From positions 1 through 64,000 of the forward strand of contig NZ_SWLZ01000001.1 in assembly GCF_005502275.1 (NCBI RefSeq): DNA of 64,000 nucleotides. Reading direction: 5' to 3'. This stretch comes from Robertmurraya siralis (GTDB lineage: Bacteria > Bacillota > Bacilli > Bacillales > Cytobacillaceae). The stretch's first letter is position 1. Each line of letters begins with the position of its first letter. The position numbers and the translations under genes are program-made. The notes under the pieces were generated by a model. It was not told the origin of the DNA, did not search any database, and saw only the letters and a list, made by a program, of their open reading frames with translations. This document shows, in pieces, positions 37,706 through 47,980 of this stretch.

Positions 37706-38635
37706 ATGGCGAAATATCTGACTCAGCGTATCATTTATATGGTGGTAACTCTATTTTTAATTGCCTCGTTTACTTTTTTCCTCATGAAGATTATCCCGGG
37801 TACGCCTTTTTCAAATGCAGATAAATTATCAGACACACAGCTGAGCATTATGATTGATAAGTACGGTCTCGATGACCCAGTGCCAGTGCAATATGCAAAT
37901 TATATGATGAACTTATTAAAAGGAGATTTAGGTGTTTCATTTCAATTTAATAACGTTGGGGTAACTGACATTATCATTAAAAGCCTTGGTCCTTCAGCAA
38001 CACTAGGGGGGTTAGCAATACTGTTTGGCACATTTTTTGGGGTCATTTTAGGAGTTGTAGCTGCTCTAAAGCAAAATACATGGGTAGATTATACTTCGAC
38101 CTTTATTGCTGTACTTGGTAAATCCATTCCGTCATTTGTATTTGCCGGATTGCTTCAATATTATATCGGCGTGAAACTAGGTTGGTTCCCAGTAGCATTT
38201 TGGCGCGGTCCAGAATATATGGTGCTTCCAACTATTGCGCTAGCAATGTTCCCTCTTGCAACAGCTTCGCGTTTTGTGAGAACGGAAATGATTGAAGTAA
38301 TGGAATCTGATTATATTACCCTTGCAAAAGCAAAAGGGGCAAGCTGGTTTGAGATAGCTTTCAAGCATGCATTGAGAAATGCTCTTATTCCAGTTATTAC
38401 GGTGCTAGGACCACTTGTTGTTAGTTTAATGACTGGTTCATTAGTCATCGAAAAAATCTTTGGTATTCCAGGAATTGGAGAACAATTTGTTAAATCTATC
38501 CAAGTGAATGACTATCCTGTTATTATGGGAACAACGCTCTTATTTGCGGGATTATTTGTTTTAGTTATTTTAATCGTTGATCTTTTATACGGTGTCATTG
38601 ATCCACGAATTCGTTTAGCGGGAGGGAAAAAATAA
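37706..38635 (+). CDS. oppB: Oligopeptide ABC importer permease OppB
   Basis: 309-residue polytopic permease with an early membrane segment, cytoplasmic coupling loop (LAKAKGASWFEIAFKHALRNALIP) and about six membrane helices. RBS AGGGGGTG precedes ATG 37706. Stop overlaps the oppC start, so they are coupled. Confidence 0.94.
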   Translation: MAKYLTQRIIYMVVTLFLIASFTFFLMKIIPGTPFSNADKLSDTQLSIMIDKYGLDDPVPVQYANYMMNLLKGDLGVSFQFNNVGVTDIIIKSLGPSATLGGLAILFGTFFGVILGVVAALKQNTWVDYTSTFIAVLGKSIPSFVFAGLLQYYIGVKLGWFPVAFWRGPEYMVLPTIALAMFPLATASRFVRTEMIEVMESDYITLAKAKGASWFEIAFKHALRNALIPVITVLGPLVVSLMTGSLVIEKIFGIPGIGEQFVKSIQVNDYPVIMGTTLLFAGLFVLVILIVDLLYGVIDPRIRLAGGKK

Positions 38636-39657
38636 TGGAGCAAGAAAAAATTGCAAAAGAAATGTTTTCACCCGCTCAATTGGACTCTGCGAAAAGCGAA
38701 GAAATTTCTAAACCAAGCTTAAACTATTGGCAGGATGCATGGCTTAGAGTGAAGAAAAATAAAGGCGCCATCGTTAGTTTGGTGATTATCGCGATATTGA
38801 CGATTATGGCATTGGTTGGACCTCATTTAACAGGTCACACTTATGAGGAACAAAATTTACAGCATAATAATTTGCCGCCACGTATCCCAGTTTTAGAAAA
38901 TGTAAGTTGGTTGCCGTTTGATGGTAATTTAACTAGAAAAAATGGTGACGTTTATAATGCTTATGAACAAAAAAATGTTGAGGAATATTATTGGTTTGGT
39001 ACCGATAGCTTAGGACGTGATCTTTTTACCCGTTTATGGAAAGGGACACAAGTTTCACTTTACATTGCCTTTTTAGCCGCTGCAATTGATATGATTATCG
39101 GGGTCATTTATGGTGCTATTTCCGGATTTGTTGGAGGAAGAACAGATAATATTATGCAACGTGTCATCGAGATTTTATCTGGGATCCCGAATTTAGTCGT
39201 TGTAATTTTAATGACGATTCTTTTAGATCCAGGGATTTTATCCATTACGTTGGCGCTGACGATTACAGGCTGGATTACGATGGCAAGGGTTATCCGGGCT
39301 CAGGTGCTTAAACTGAAAAATCAGGAATATGTTCTAGCTGCAAGAACATTAGGGCTTTCAAATGGGAAAATTATTAGCAAGCATTTAGTTCCGAACTTAG
39401 CTGGTGTTATTATCATTAACACAATGTTTACCATTCCTAGTGCAATTTTCTTTGAAGCTTTCTTAAGCTTTATCGGACTAGGATTACAGCCGCCTGATGC
39501 CTCATTAGGTACATTGATTGATGAAGGATTTAAAGTATTGCAGCTTTATCCATATCAAATGATTATTCCAGCGACCGTAATCAGCTTAATTATGATTTGT
39601 TTTAATATGGTTGCAGATGGACTTCGAGATGCGTTAGATCCGAAAATGCGCGATTAG
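38635..39657 (+). CDS. oppC: Oligopeptide ABC importer permease OppC
   Basis: 340-residue permease with a longer N-terminal cytosolic part and an extracytoplasmic insertion after the first membrane helix (about 75-120), then a coupling loop AARTLGLSNGKIISKHLVPN. ATG overlaps the oppB stop. Partner of OppB. Confidence 0.94.
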   Translation: MEQEKIAKEMFSPAQLDSAKSEEISKPSLNYWQDAWLRVKKNKGAIVSLVIIAILTIMALVGPHLTGHTYEEQNLQHNNLPPRIPVLENVSWLPFDGNLTRKNGDVYNAYEQKNVEEYYWFGTDSLGRDLFTRLWKGTQVSLYIAFLAAAIDMIIGVIYGAISGFVGGRTDNIMQRVIEILSGIPNLVVVILMTILLDPGILSITLALTITGWITMARVIRAQVLKLKNQEYVLAARTLGLSNGKIISKHLVPNLAGVIIINTMFTIPSAIFFEAFLSFIGLGLQPPDASLGTLIDEGFKVLQLYPYQMIIPATVISLIMICFNMVADGLRDALDPKMRD

Positions 39658-39677
39658 AAAAGGTAGGTGAAAAGAAA

Positions 39678-40721
39678 ATGGAAAAGATTTTAGAGGTTAA
39701 GGATTTGCACATTTCATTTCACACATTCGGTGGAGAGGTACAAGCTATTCGTGGAGTGAATTTTGATCTGTTGAAGGGTGAAACATTAGCAATTGTTGGT
39801 GAGTCTGGCTCCGGTAAATCAGTTACAACAAAAGCGCTCATGCGTTTATTGCCAGAATCCAACTCTGAAATAAAAACGGGAGAAATTCTTTTTGGTGGAA
39901 AGGATCTCGCAAAGCTTTCTGATAAGGCAATGCAGAAGATACGCGGAAAAGAAATTTCCATGATTTTTCAGGATCCGATGACATCTTTAAACCCAACGAT
40001 GAAAATTGGAAAACAAATTATTGAGCCGATTATCAAGCATCAAAAGCTTAGTAAGTCGGCTGCAAAAAAGCGGGCGATTGAAATCCTTGATCTGGTTGGG
40101 ATCCCCAATCCAGAAGTGCGTTTTGAGCAATACCCGCATCAATTCTCAGGTGGAATGCGTCAGCGTGTTGTTATTGCGATTGCTCTTGCTTGTAATCCGA
40201 AGGTACTGATCGCGGACGAGCCGACAACAGCGTTAGATGTTACGATCCAAGCACAAATTTTGGAATTGATGAAGGATTTACAGAAAAAAATTGATACGTC
40301 GATTATTTTCATTACCCATGATCTCGGTGTTGTAGCAAATGTTGCAGATCGTGTGGCAGTTATGTACGGCGGAAAAATTGTTGAAATCGGAACAGTTGAT
40401 GAGATTTTTTATAATCCTCAACATCCGTATACTTGGGGCTTAATTAGTTCCATGCCAACACTTGATTCGGATGATGAAGAACTGTATGCCATTCCGGGTA
40501 CTCCACCTGATTTGCTCCATCCACCAAAAGGAGATGCATTTGCACCGCGTAATGCTTACGCCATGAAAATCGACTTAGAAAAGCAACCGCCTATGTTCAA
40601 GGTATCTGATACGCACTATGCGGCGACATGGCTGCTGCATCCAGACGCTCCAAAAGTAGAGCCGCCTCCAGCGGTGAAAAGGCGTCAACGTGAATTCCTT
40701 GAAATGAAGGAGGGTAACTAA
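39678..40721 (+). CDS. oppD: Oligopeptide ABC importer ATPase OppD
   Basis: 347-residue ATPase with Walker A GESGSGKS (41-48), signature FSGGMRQRV, Walker B VLIADEPT. The C-terminal tail has [15 protein letters not shown] instead of a four-cysteine motif, as in other Bacillus OppD. RBS AGGTGA precedes ATG 39678. Ends one base before oppF. Confidence 0.94.
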   Translation: MEKILEVKDLHISFHTFGGEVQAIRGVNFDLLKGETLAIVGESGSGKSVTTKALMRLLPESNSEIKTGEILFGGKDLAKLSDKAMQKIRGKEISMIFQDPMTSLNPTMKIGKQIIEPIIKHQKLSKSAAKKRAIEILDLVGIPNPEVRFEQYPHQFSGGMRQRVVIAIALACNPKVLIADEPTTALDVTIQAQILELMKDLQKKIDTSIIFITHDLGVVANVADRVAVMYGGKIVEIGTVDEIFYNPQHPYTWGLISSMPTLDSDDEELYAIPGTPPDLLHPPKGDAFAPRNAYAMKIDLEKQPPMFKVSDTHYAATWLLHPDAPKVEPPPAVKRRQREFLEMKEGN

Positions 40722-40722
40722 A

Positions 40723-41664
40723 ATGGCGACGACTGAAAAATTAGTAGAAATTAAAAATTTAAAGCAGTATTTCAACATTGGCAAAGCTAATGAGGTAAGA
40801 GCGGTGAATGACATCTCTTTTGATATTTATCGTGGTGAAACGTTAGGACTAGTGGGAGAATCTGGTTGTGGAAAGTCAACTACAGGAAGAACGATTATAC
40901 GCCTTTACGATGCGACAGATGGAGAAGTGATCTTTGATGGCGTCAATGTTCATGGAAAAAAATCAAAGGCTGAATTAAAAGAATTCAATCGAAAAATGCA
41001 GATGATTTTCCAAGATCCACAAGCATCTTTAAACCCGAGGATGAAAGTGTCTGATATCATTGCGGAAGGTATTGATATTCATGGCCTAGCTAAATCAAAA
41101 GAAGAGCGCAAGAGACGAGTTGTGGAATTATTAGAAACTGTTGGTTTGAATAAAGAACATGCGAATCGTTATCCCCATGAATTTTCAGGCGGTCAGAGGC
41201 AGCGTATCGGAATTGCTCGTGCCCTTGCTGTAGAACCTGAATTTATTATTGCAGACGAACCAATTTCTGCACTCGATGTCTCAATTCAAGCACAGGTCGT
41301 TAATTTAATGAAAAAGCTGCAAAAAGAAAAAGGACTTACCTATTTATTCATTGCCCATGATCTTTCCATGGTCAAATATATAAGCGATCGAATCGGTGTT
41401 ATGTATTTTGGAAAATTAGTCGAGCTAGCTCCAGCCGACGAACTTTATCAAAACCCGATTCATCCATATACACAATCTTTATTGTCGGCAATTCCGTTGC
41501 CAGATCCAAATTATGAGCGCAATCGTAAACGAAAAACATATAATCCAAGCGTTCATCAATATACTGAAGGTGACGATGTCCAATTCCGTGAAATAAAGCC
41601 TGGACATTTTGTTCAATGTTCGCTTAAGGAATGGGAACAGTATAAAGCTCAATATGCAAAATAA
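40723..41664 (+). CDS. oppF: Oligopeptide ABC importer ATPase OppF
   Basis: 313-residue second ATPase, Walker A GESGCGKS (45-52), signature FSGGQRQRIG, Walker B FIIADEPIS. Last gene of oppABCDF; AGGAGGGT upstream lies inside oppD. Confidence 0.94.
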   Translation: MATTEKLVEIKNLKQYFNIGKANEVRAVNDISFDIYRGETLGLVGESGCGKSTTGRTIIRLYDATDGEVIFDGVNVHGKKSKAELKEFNRKMQMIFQDPQASLNPRMKVSDIIAEGIDIHGLAKSKEERKRRVVELLETVGLNKEHANRYPHEFSGGQRQRIGIARALAVEPEFIIADEPISALDVSIQAQVVNLMKKLQKEKGLTYLFIAHDLSMVKYISDRIGVMYFGKLVELAPADELYQNPIHPYTQSLLSAIPLPDPNYERNRKRKTYNPSVHQYTEGDDVQFREIKPGHFVQCSLKEWEQYKAQYAK

Positions 41665-41933
41665 TAAAAGGAAATCGAGTCATAGTTAATTCTCTCCACA
41701 ATGTTTTTTTAGTTGCTAATCATTGGGGCGAAAGGGATTTAATTTGACTCCTTTTTCTTTTTAGTCGAATATCTTTTGGTTTTGTACATCAGTAAGAAAG
41801 CTATTTAATGGGGATTATCGGGTTCTTTACAAAATGTTAATCGAAAAAAGTCAGATAGATTTAAGGGCAAAGAAACGTTAAAATAGTATAAGAGCCCTGT
41901 TTATCCAAAGTTAGCGGGGAAAAGGGGATATTT
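41665..41933. other. Intergenic region after opp
   Basis: 269 nt. GAGTCA (near 41677) and TGACTC (near 41746) followed by CTTTTTCTTTTT could form a long-range terminator for opp, with a large loop; this is weak. Nothing else recognised. Confidence 0.3.
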
Positions 41934-43139
41934 ATGAAATTTCTTCGTACTGTTTTTGTTTTTACTATAATTACCTTTATTTTTGGAACTAGTGCTTTCG
42001 CTGCACCCGACAAAAAAGCGCAACAACCGAAGTTACAGTCACTGCGTGAACATATCTCTTTACTGAAAGATTTACCAAGCGAAATGAAGCGCTTTAAGTA
42101 TCAAAGCGGTTTTCAGTTCGAATATCCGGATGCTGTAAGAGGTATATATGTTACAGGGCATTCTGCTGGAAGTGAAAAATTTAAGCAATTGATTAAACTG
42201 ATTGAGAACACTGATTTAAATTCGATGGTCATTGATATAAAAGATGATTGGGGGAATCTTACGTACATTCCTGATAACTCTTCATCATATAAAAATATTG
42301 GAAAGAATTATATAAAAAACCCAACGCAAATGTTAAAAACATTGGAGGAAAAGAAAATTTATCCGATTGCCCGCATCGTCGTCTTTAAGGATACAGTTTT
42401 AGCAACGGCAAAGCCTGGCCTATCTTTTAAGAGTGGTTCTAATGTATGGGTGAATGGGCGTGGAGAATCCTTTGTCAATCCGTTTTTACAAGAGGTTTGG
42501 GATTATAATGTTGAAATTGCAATAGAAGCTGCAAAGATGGGCTTCCAAGAAATTCAATTTGATTATGTTCGTTTTCCGGAGGGTTTTGAAACAAGAGATA
42601 AGAAATTGCATTATTCAATGGGCAATTATGAGAAATTACAGGAAGATGACACGCAAAAAAGGGTACAAGCAGTTACCGATTTTATCGCCTATGCCAAAAA
42701 GCAACTTGAACCATACGGGGTTAAGGTTTCAGTCGATATTTTTGGATATACGGCAACATTGCCTGAAGCCCCAGGAATTGGACAAAATTTCTCAAAAATA
42801 AGCGAGCATATTGATGTCATCTCTTCGATGATTTATCCCAGTCATTGGACTTCTTATTTTGGTATTAGCAAACCTGATTTGGAGCCGTACAAGCTCGTCT
42901 CTGAGTATGCCAAGCTGGAATCCAATATTTTATCTAGTCTTGAAAATCCTCCGATATCCAGACCATGGCTTCAAGATTTTACAGCCACTTGGTTGGGTAA
43001 AGGAAACTATAAAAAATATGGAAAGGCCGAGGTTGAAGCACAAATAAAGGCTTTAAATGATCATGGTATCAATGAGTTTCTTTTATGGAATGCTGGTAAT
43101 ACCTATAGTAAGAATGTGGACTATACTCCAGGGCGTTAA
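41934..43139 (+). CDS. Secreted putative glycoside hydrolase (DUF4015)
   Basis: 401-residue exported protein. Cleavable signal peptide with expected cut after SAFA (residues 20-23), then the DUF4015 (GHL-type putative glycosyl hydrolase) barrel: VRGIYVTGHSAG, IDIKDDWGNL, IQFDYVRFPEG and VSVDIFGYT, with acidic residues at the strand ends as expected for catalysis. Probably acts on an outer polysaccharide; substrate unknown. RBS AAAAGGGGAT precedes ATG 41934. Single-gene unit with its own terminator. Not part of the B. subtilis gene order here. Confidence 0.8.
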   Translation: MKFLRTVFVFTIITFIFGTSAFAAPDKKAQQPKLQSLREHISLLKDLPSEMKRFKYQSGFQFEYPDAVRGIYVTGHSAGSEKFKQLIKLIENTDLNSMVIDIKDDWGNLTYIPDNSSSYKNIGKNYIKNPTQMLKTLEEKKIYPIARIVVFKDTVLATAKPGLSFKSGSNVWVNGRGESFVNPFLQEVWDYNVEIAIEAAKMGFQEIQFDYVRFPEGFETRDKKLHYSMGNYEKLQEDDTQKRVQAVTDFIAYAKKQLEPYGVKVSVDIFGYTATLPEAPGIGQNFSKISEHIDVISSMIYPSHWTSYFGISKPDLEPYKLVSEYAKLESNILSSLENPPISRPWLQDFTATWLGKGNYKKYGKAEVEAQIKALNDHGINEFLLWNAGNTYSKNVDYTPGR

Positions 43140-43183
43140 TTTTTTCGGGATGCGGCAGGGACTGGTAGCGAGATAAATAATGG

Positions 43184-43217
43184 TGGCAGGTGTTCATGTA
43201 AACACCTGCCATTTTTT
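43184..43217 (+). terminator. Terminator after the secreted hydrolase gene
   Basis: TGGCAGGTGTT (43184-43194) pairs perfectly with AACACCTGCCA (43201-43211), followed by TTTTTT; 6-nt loop. Confidence 0.9.
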
Positions 43218-43226
43218 GTGATTCAA

Positions 43227-43412
43227 TTATTTCTTAAATCCGCCGACACTTTTCCAGCCGGTTTGAATTTTTTCAGATTTATCAACGAACTCCGATTTGT
43301 TTTTACCACCGAACACTTTAGTACCGATTCCATTTAAGAGAACTCCCATCAACGCCGTTATTCCAATAATGAGAACAGCAACAATTGTTAAGTCCATTAT
43401 GTACCCTGGCAT
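43227..43412 (-). CDS. Small single-span membrane protein
   Basis: 61 residues, one hydrophobic segment (about 6-27) then a basic C-terminal tail with KNKSEFVDKSEKIQTGWKSVGGFKK. GGGGGG before ATG 43412 supports translation. No family recognised. Confidence 0.6.
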   Translation of the reverse strand: MPGYIMDLTIVAVLIIGITALMGVLLNGIGTKVFGGKNKSEFVDKSEKIQTGWKSVGGFKK

Positions 43413-43601
43413 GGTTAACCCCCCATATTTGTTTCAAAAATTTTTCATACAAACTATAATTATCCCCTACCCTCATTGTAAAAGAAGATCATATTGAAGA
43501 AAAGGGAAAATTATAAGATAACCGTAATAAAATTGGTTTAATAGGAAAATAATAGGGAAGTTTAAAAAGAAACAATTTGTACGAAGTAAAGGAGATGAAC
43601 C

Positions 43602-44177
43602 ATGCACTGGTATGAAAAGCTCAATCAGTATTTCCCGATTGAAGAAATGAAATCGAAGAAGCATATGGAGACGTTATTGCAGGAACGCTCAGATGTTTAT
43701 CATAAGGATGAAGGTCCGCACCATGTTTTGATGTATGCTGAGTTTGATTATTTTGTCTTTATTGACTACTTATTCGTGTCAAAGGATGCGAGAGGTCAAG
43801 GATTGGGACATGAACTGCTTGAAAAATTAAAGCGTAAAGAAAAACCGATTATACTTGAAGTTGAGCCTGTTGATTATGAAGACAGTGATTCTGAGAAGCG
43901 ATTGCGTTTCTATAAAAGAGAAGGATTTCAACATGCCCAATCGATTGGATACCGAAGACGCTCCCTTGCTACAGAAGAAATAAATGAGATGGAAATCTTA
44001 TATTGGACTCCGAGCGGTGAAAGTGAAGAAAAGATTTATGAGGCGATGCGTAAAACGTATGACCAGATTCACACTTACAAGGATCAAGAAATTTACGGCT
44101 CTTCCTATCAACCTGTAGAGGAGGTATTAACGTTTCAAGAGGATAGTGACAGAGAGGACATGTTAAAGGATTTATAA
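43602..44177 (+). CDS. yjbC: YjbC family GNAT acetyltransferase
   Basis: 191-residue putative N-acetyltransferase. The acetyl-CoA-binding motif is seen as DARGQGLGHELLEKLK (about 66-81). Substrate unknown. GGAGATG precedes ATG 43602. In B. subtilis yjbC and spx form a stress-induced unit; here 328 nt separate them. Confidence 0.85.
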   Translation: MHWYEKLNQYFPIEEMKSKKHMETLLQERSDVYHKDEGPHHVLMYAEFDYFVFIDYLFVSKDARGQGLGHELLEKLKRKEKPIILEVEPVDYEDSDSEKRLRFYKREGFQHAQSIGYRRRSLATEEINEMEILYWTPSGESEEKIYEAMRKTYDQIHTYKDQEIYGSSYQPVEEVLTFQEDSDREDMLKDL

Positions 44178-44505
44178 TTTTTTTCAATTCATCAATTTAA
44201 TTGAGAATTATAGATCAAAAACGAAATCGTACTAAAATCTCGGGTGAAAAAAAATTAACGATTTTGGGTAAAAAGTGAAACTTTTCTGCGACTCATTCGT
44301 CTTATATAAAGAGTGCTATAAAACAGGCTTTGCCAAAAAAACATTCTCTGTATTCCGCAAAAAACTATACCTTTTTAGTCAACATTGGTGTATAATAAAA
44401 CAATAGAAATTACTTATTTATAGTAATTTTAATTTAGTACTCAAATGAGAATGAATCTAATATAGATTTTTCGATTTTGTCGAAATTGAAGGAGTGTGAA
44501 ATAAA
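44178..44505 (+). promoter_or_regulatory. Leader and promoter region of spx
   Basis: 328 nt without a gene. TATAAT at 44391-44396 is a candidate -10, its -35 is weak. TTTCGA (44469-44474) pairs with TCGAAA (44480-44485) just before the spx ribosome-binding site. In B. subtilis spx has several stress promoters in this gap; no specific operator could be assigned here. Confidence 0.35.
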
Positions 44506-44901
44506 ATGGTTACATTATACACTTCACCTAGTTGCACATCTTGCCGAAAAGCAAAGGCTTGGCTTGAAGAGCATGAAATTCCTTATCAAGAGCGCAATGT
44601 TTTTTCCGAACCTTTGACGATAGAAGAAATTAAAGAAATTCTTCGTATGACTGAGGATGGAACAGATGAAATAATTTCAACGCGATCAAAAACATTCCAA
44701 AAATTGAATGTGAATTTGGAAACAATGCCACTTCAAAATTTATTGGAGCTCATTAAGGATAATCCTGGTCTGCTTAGACGTCCAATCATTATTGACGAAA
44801 AGCGTCTTCAAGTAGGCTATAATGAGGATGAAATTCGCCGTTTCCTACCAAGAAAGGTTCGGACATTTCAACTTCAAGAGGCTCGGCGTCTTGTTAACTA
44901 A
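44506..44901 (+). CDS. spx: Redox-stress transcription regulator Spx
   Basis: 131-residue ArsC-like protein that binds the RNA polymerase alpha C-terminal domain and reprogrammes transcription in disulfide stress. The CxxC redox switch is C10-T-S-C13; G52 and R47, which in B. subtilis are needed for alpha contact and activity, are present. Levels are set by ClpXP with adaptor SpxH (51848-52720). RBS AAGGAG precedes ATG 44506. Confidence 0.97.
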   Translation: MVTLYTSPSCTSCRKAKAWLEEHEIPYQERNVFSEPLTIEEIKEILRMTEDGTDEIISTRSKTFQKLNVNLETMPLQNLLELIKDNPGLLRRPIIIDEKRLQVGYNEDEIRRFLPRKVRTFQLQEARRLVN

Positions 44902-44906
44902 CAAGT

Positions 44907-44938
44907 AACCTTCGATCAATGGATCGAAGGTTTTTTTC
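44907..44938 (+). terminator. spx terminator
   Basis: AACCTTCGATC (44907-44917) pairs with GATCGAAGGTT (44922-44932), followed by TTTTT. Confidence 0.9.
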
Positions 44939-45540
44939 TTATTTATGATAGGTTTGGCTCAACCTTTTGTCTAGCACAGGGGAACCGTTCAGATTTTCAT
45001 CGGTTGGCTTATTTTGTTTTCCCTTAAAGGTTATAATAAGTCTTAACGGCACGAACACCCAAAAAAGATAAAAGAATGGCAAAATAAAACGAAATTGTGA
45101 AATTTCTTATATATCAGTCCATTTCATAATTGCGCACTTCAAGTTAAAAAACGAATGTTCATTGACTTTTACATTATTTTAAGAGTAAAAGCTGATATAA
45201 ATGATTATTAAACATGATATTGTCCGTTTTTTAATTAGCGATGGTACATTATGAAATTAATTCATATGGTAAAGAATAAGCTTAAATGATTGTGAGGATC
45301 CCTTTTTTTTGTTAAGATACAACAAATGAGGTTCTTATTGATTATTTGAACAAAACTAGGCATATAATGGTTTTTAGAATTCCATCATATTTTATTTCCC
45401 TTTATCTTATTTTTATCATAAAATATAAGTACAAGGTCACATATCATTTTTTTAAGATTAAAATGACGGATAAAGGGTAACATGTTCTGCATGGGGGTAT
45501 ATATTCCCTTCCAATAATGCAAGAAGGGAGAGGTTACTTG
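44939..45540. other. AT-rich intergenic region before mecA
   Basis: About 600 nt, no gene supported. TATAAT at 45363-45368 with TTGATT at 45338-45343 (19-nt spacing) is a possible mecA promoter. A weak CTTTTAC/GTAAAAG hairpin lies near 45165-45191. Confidence 0.35.
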
Positions 45541-46206
45541 ATGGAAATAGAACGCATTAATGATCATACGGTAAAGTTTTACATTTCATACGTTGATATA
45601 GAAGAACGAGGTTTTGATCGGGAAGAAATTTGGTATAACAGGGAGCGAAGTGAAGAATTATTCTGGGAAATGATGGATGAAATCCATCAAGAGGAAGAAT
45701 TCATGATTGAAGGCCCGCTTTGGATTCAAGTACAAGCATTGGATAAAGGGCTTGAAGTTCTTGTGACGAAGGCTCAAGTATCTAAAGATGGGCAGAAATT
45801 TGAACTTCCAATACCAGAGGATAAGTATAAGGACCTTCCTGTGGATGACAGAATTGAAGAACTGCTTGATCAACATTTTACGACAAAAAATGTTGAGCTT
45901 GATGGGGATTTAGAAGAATCATTAGAATTTTTAATCGCCTTCAATGATTTTGAAGATTTGATCGCTTTAGCAAATCGTAATATTCTCGACGCATTAAATA
46001 CAAAACTATATTCTTTTGAAGGGAAATATTATTTATTTATTGAATTTCATGAGGATGAGTTTGAAGAGGATGAGGTTGATGATTGCTTGAGCATTCTTCT
46101 TGAATATGGAGTGGAAACGCAAGTGACATTCCATCGAGTTGAAGAATATGGGAAGCTTATCATAGCTGAAAATGTTTTTGCAGAATTAAGAAAGTATTTC
46201 AATTAA
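45541..46206 (+). CDS. mecA: Clp adaptor protein MecA
   Basis: 221-residue very acidic adaptor that targets proteins to ClpC; in B. subtilis it delivers ComK for degradation until quorum peptide ComS releases it. An N-terminal substrate-binding domain (MEIERINDHTVKFYISYVDIEERGF) and a C-terminal ClpC-binding domain are separated by an acidic linker. AGAAGGGAGAGG precedes ATG 45541; an earlier in-frame codon at 45517 has no support. Confidence 0.95.
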   Translation: MEIERINDHTVKFYISYVDIEERGFDREEIWYNRERSEELFWEMMDEIHQEEEFMIEGPLWIQVQALDKGLEVLVTKAQVSKDGQKFELPIPEDKYKDLPVDDRIEELLDQHFTTKNVELDGDLEESLEFLIAFNDFEDLIALANRNILDALNTKLYSFEGKYYLFIEFHEDEFEEDEVDDCLSILLEYGVETQVTFHRVEEYGKLIIAENVFAELRKYFN

Positions 46207-46336
46207 CAGTTGCCGATTTCAGTCATGAGATCGGTATTTTTTTACCTGTTTACTCCTTCGCCTTTTTTTATCCAATGTCCGACTGTATTGATAAAGGCAA
46301 AAATATGAAGGATGGAGTTAGCGGAGGTGAAGGCAT

Positions 46337-47848
46337 TTGAAAAATACAGTAAGAATCCTTTTTTTTCTAGCTATCCTATCTGTGCTGTATTATTTTTTTT
46401 CCGAACATATTGAAGGCGGATTGCTAGGCTACACTAGTATTATCATCACTCTTTCTGTCGTTTTTATTGGTTTTGTCATTTTTTTGGAAAATCGCCACCC
46501 AAGCCAAACTTTAACGTGGTTAGTGGTGTTAGGTAGCTTTCCGTTGCTTGGATTTATTTTTTATCTACTATTTGGCAGAAACCACAGCAAGGAGAAAATG
46601 TTTAGGAAAAAATATTTATTGGACAAACAGACTTTTTTAAAAATTGAAGGAGACATTGATTATTCCATCGTTGAAAGAGTAGAGGAAATGGCGCCAGATG
46701 AAAGGAAACTATTCTTTCTTGCTCAAAAGTTAGGCAATAGTCCTATTTCCTTTCGGACAGAAACAAGAATATTAACCAATGGTGAAGAAACTTTCAAAGA
46801 AATTATTCATGCTTTAAAAAAAGCCACTCACCATATACATCTTGAATATTATATTGTCCGTCATGATCAAATCGGTTCGAAGCTAAAAGATATATTAATT
46901 TCAAAGGTTCGTGAAGGAGTGAAGGTCCGCTTTCTTTATGATGCTGTCGGTTCCTGGATGCTTTCCAAAAGCTATATAAAAGAAATGCGCGCAGCGGGGA
47001 TAGAGATGATTCCATTCGGACCAGTTCACATACCGTTTCTAAATGATAAGTTTAACTTTCGCAATCATAGAAAGATCATTGTCATTGATGGAAGCATTGG
47101 CTTTGTTGGGGGTCTGAACATCGGTGATGAATATTTAGGACGGAGCAGGCATTTTGGCCATTGGCGAGATACCCATTTATGGGTAAGGGGAGAGGCTGTT
47201 CGTTCTTTACAGCTTATTTTTCTGCAAGACTGGTATTACATGACGGGGAAGAGCCTATTAACTGCTGAATATTTATCACCCCTTTTAATTGAGAATGATC
47301 ATGGTGGAGTACAGCTTATTGCAGGTGGTCCTGACAATGAATGGAGTGTTATAAAAAATATTTTCTTTTCCATGATCACTTCAGCAAAAAAATCAGTTTG
47401 GATTGCATCTCCATATTTCATTCCTGATGAGGATATTTTTAGCGCTATAAAAATTGCGGCATTAAGTGGCATTGATGTGAGATTATTAGTACCAAATAAG
47501 CCGGATAAACGCATTGTTTTTCATGCTTCACGCTCTTATTTTCCGGCGCTTTTAGAAGCAGGGGTAAAAATCTATGAATATGAAAAGGGATTCATGCATA
47601 GCAAACTAATGATCGTTGACGATTCGATCGCATCAATTGGGACTTCAAATATGGATATGAGAAGTTTCCATTTAAACTTTGAAGTGAATGCCTTTCTCTA
47701 TCATACGAGAAGCACGAAAAATTTAGCGCAGCAATATGAACTTGATCTGCAAGATGCGAGCTTACTGAATTTAGAGGAATTCAAGAACCGTCATCTTGGC
47801 TATCGTTTGATGGAATCGTTATCAAGACTGCTATCCCCGTTTTTATAG
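46337..47848 (+). CDS. cls: Cardiolipin synthase
   Basis: 503-residue membrane phospholipase D-type enzyme that condenses two phosphatidylglycerols into cardiolipin. Two N-terminal membrane helices (about 5-22 and 32-51, with a third near 63-79), then two HKD motifs: H244-x-K246-x4-D251 and H421-x-K423-x4-D428. TTG 46337 follows GGAGGTGAAGG. Not normally at this place in B. subtilis. Confidence 0.94.
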   Translation: MKNTVRILFFLAILSVLYYFFSEHIEGGLLGYTSIIITLSVVFIGFVIFLENRHPSQTLTWLVVLGSFPLLGFIFYLLFGRNHSKEKMFRKKYLLDKQTFLKIEGDIDYSIVERVEEMAPDERKLFFLAQKLGNSPISFRTETRILTNGEETFKEIIHALKKATHHIHLEYYIVRHDQIGSKLKDILISKVREGVKVRFLYDAVGSWMLSKSYIKEMRAAGIEMIPFGPVHIPFLNDKFNFRNHRKIIVIDGSIGFVGGLNIGDEYLGRSRHFGHWRDTHLWVRGEAVRSLQLIFLQDWYYMTGKSLLTAEYLSPLLIENDHGGVQLIAGGPDNEWSVIKNIFFSMITSAKKSVWIASPYFIPDEDIFSAIKIAALSGIDVRLLVPNKPDKRIVFHASRSYFPALLEAGVKIYEYEKGFMHSKLMIVDDSIASIGTSNMDMRSFHLNFEVNAFLYHTRSTKNLAQQYELDLQDASLLNLEEFKNRHLGYRLMESLSRLLSPFL

Positions 47849-47851
47849 AAG

Positions 47852-47880
47852 GAATCCTAAAGTTTTAGGATTCTTTTTTT
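47852..47880 (+). terminator. cls terminator
   Basis: GAATCCTAAA (47852-47861) pairs with TTTAGGATTC (47864-47873), followed by TTTTTTT. The loop is short; inner pairs probably stay open. Confidence 0.8.
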
Positions 47881-47900
47881 GGTTCGTATTTTTACGTTTC

Positions 47901-47980
47901 GCCGATAAATTTTATTTTTCGCTGATATATTTGAAAGAACGCTGATATAATACGATTTTTGCCGATATATTGTAAATGAA
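47901..47980. repeat. Four 20-bp tandem repeats upstream of coiA
   Basis: The core GCYGATAWA starts at exactly 47901, 47921, 47941 and 47961: GCCGATAAAT, GCTGATATAT, GCTGATATAA, GCCGATATAT. The other half of each unit is T/A-rich but variable. Exact 20-bp phasing, about two helical turns, suggests cooperative protein binding on one DNA face. A similar CGCCATATA follows out of phase at 47988. Confidence 0.7.

Noticed and set aside
45385-45567. 60-codon minus-strand frame
   Set aside because: Overlaps the mecA start and ribosome-binding site, low-complexity, no supporting signal.
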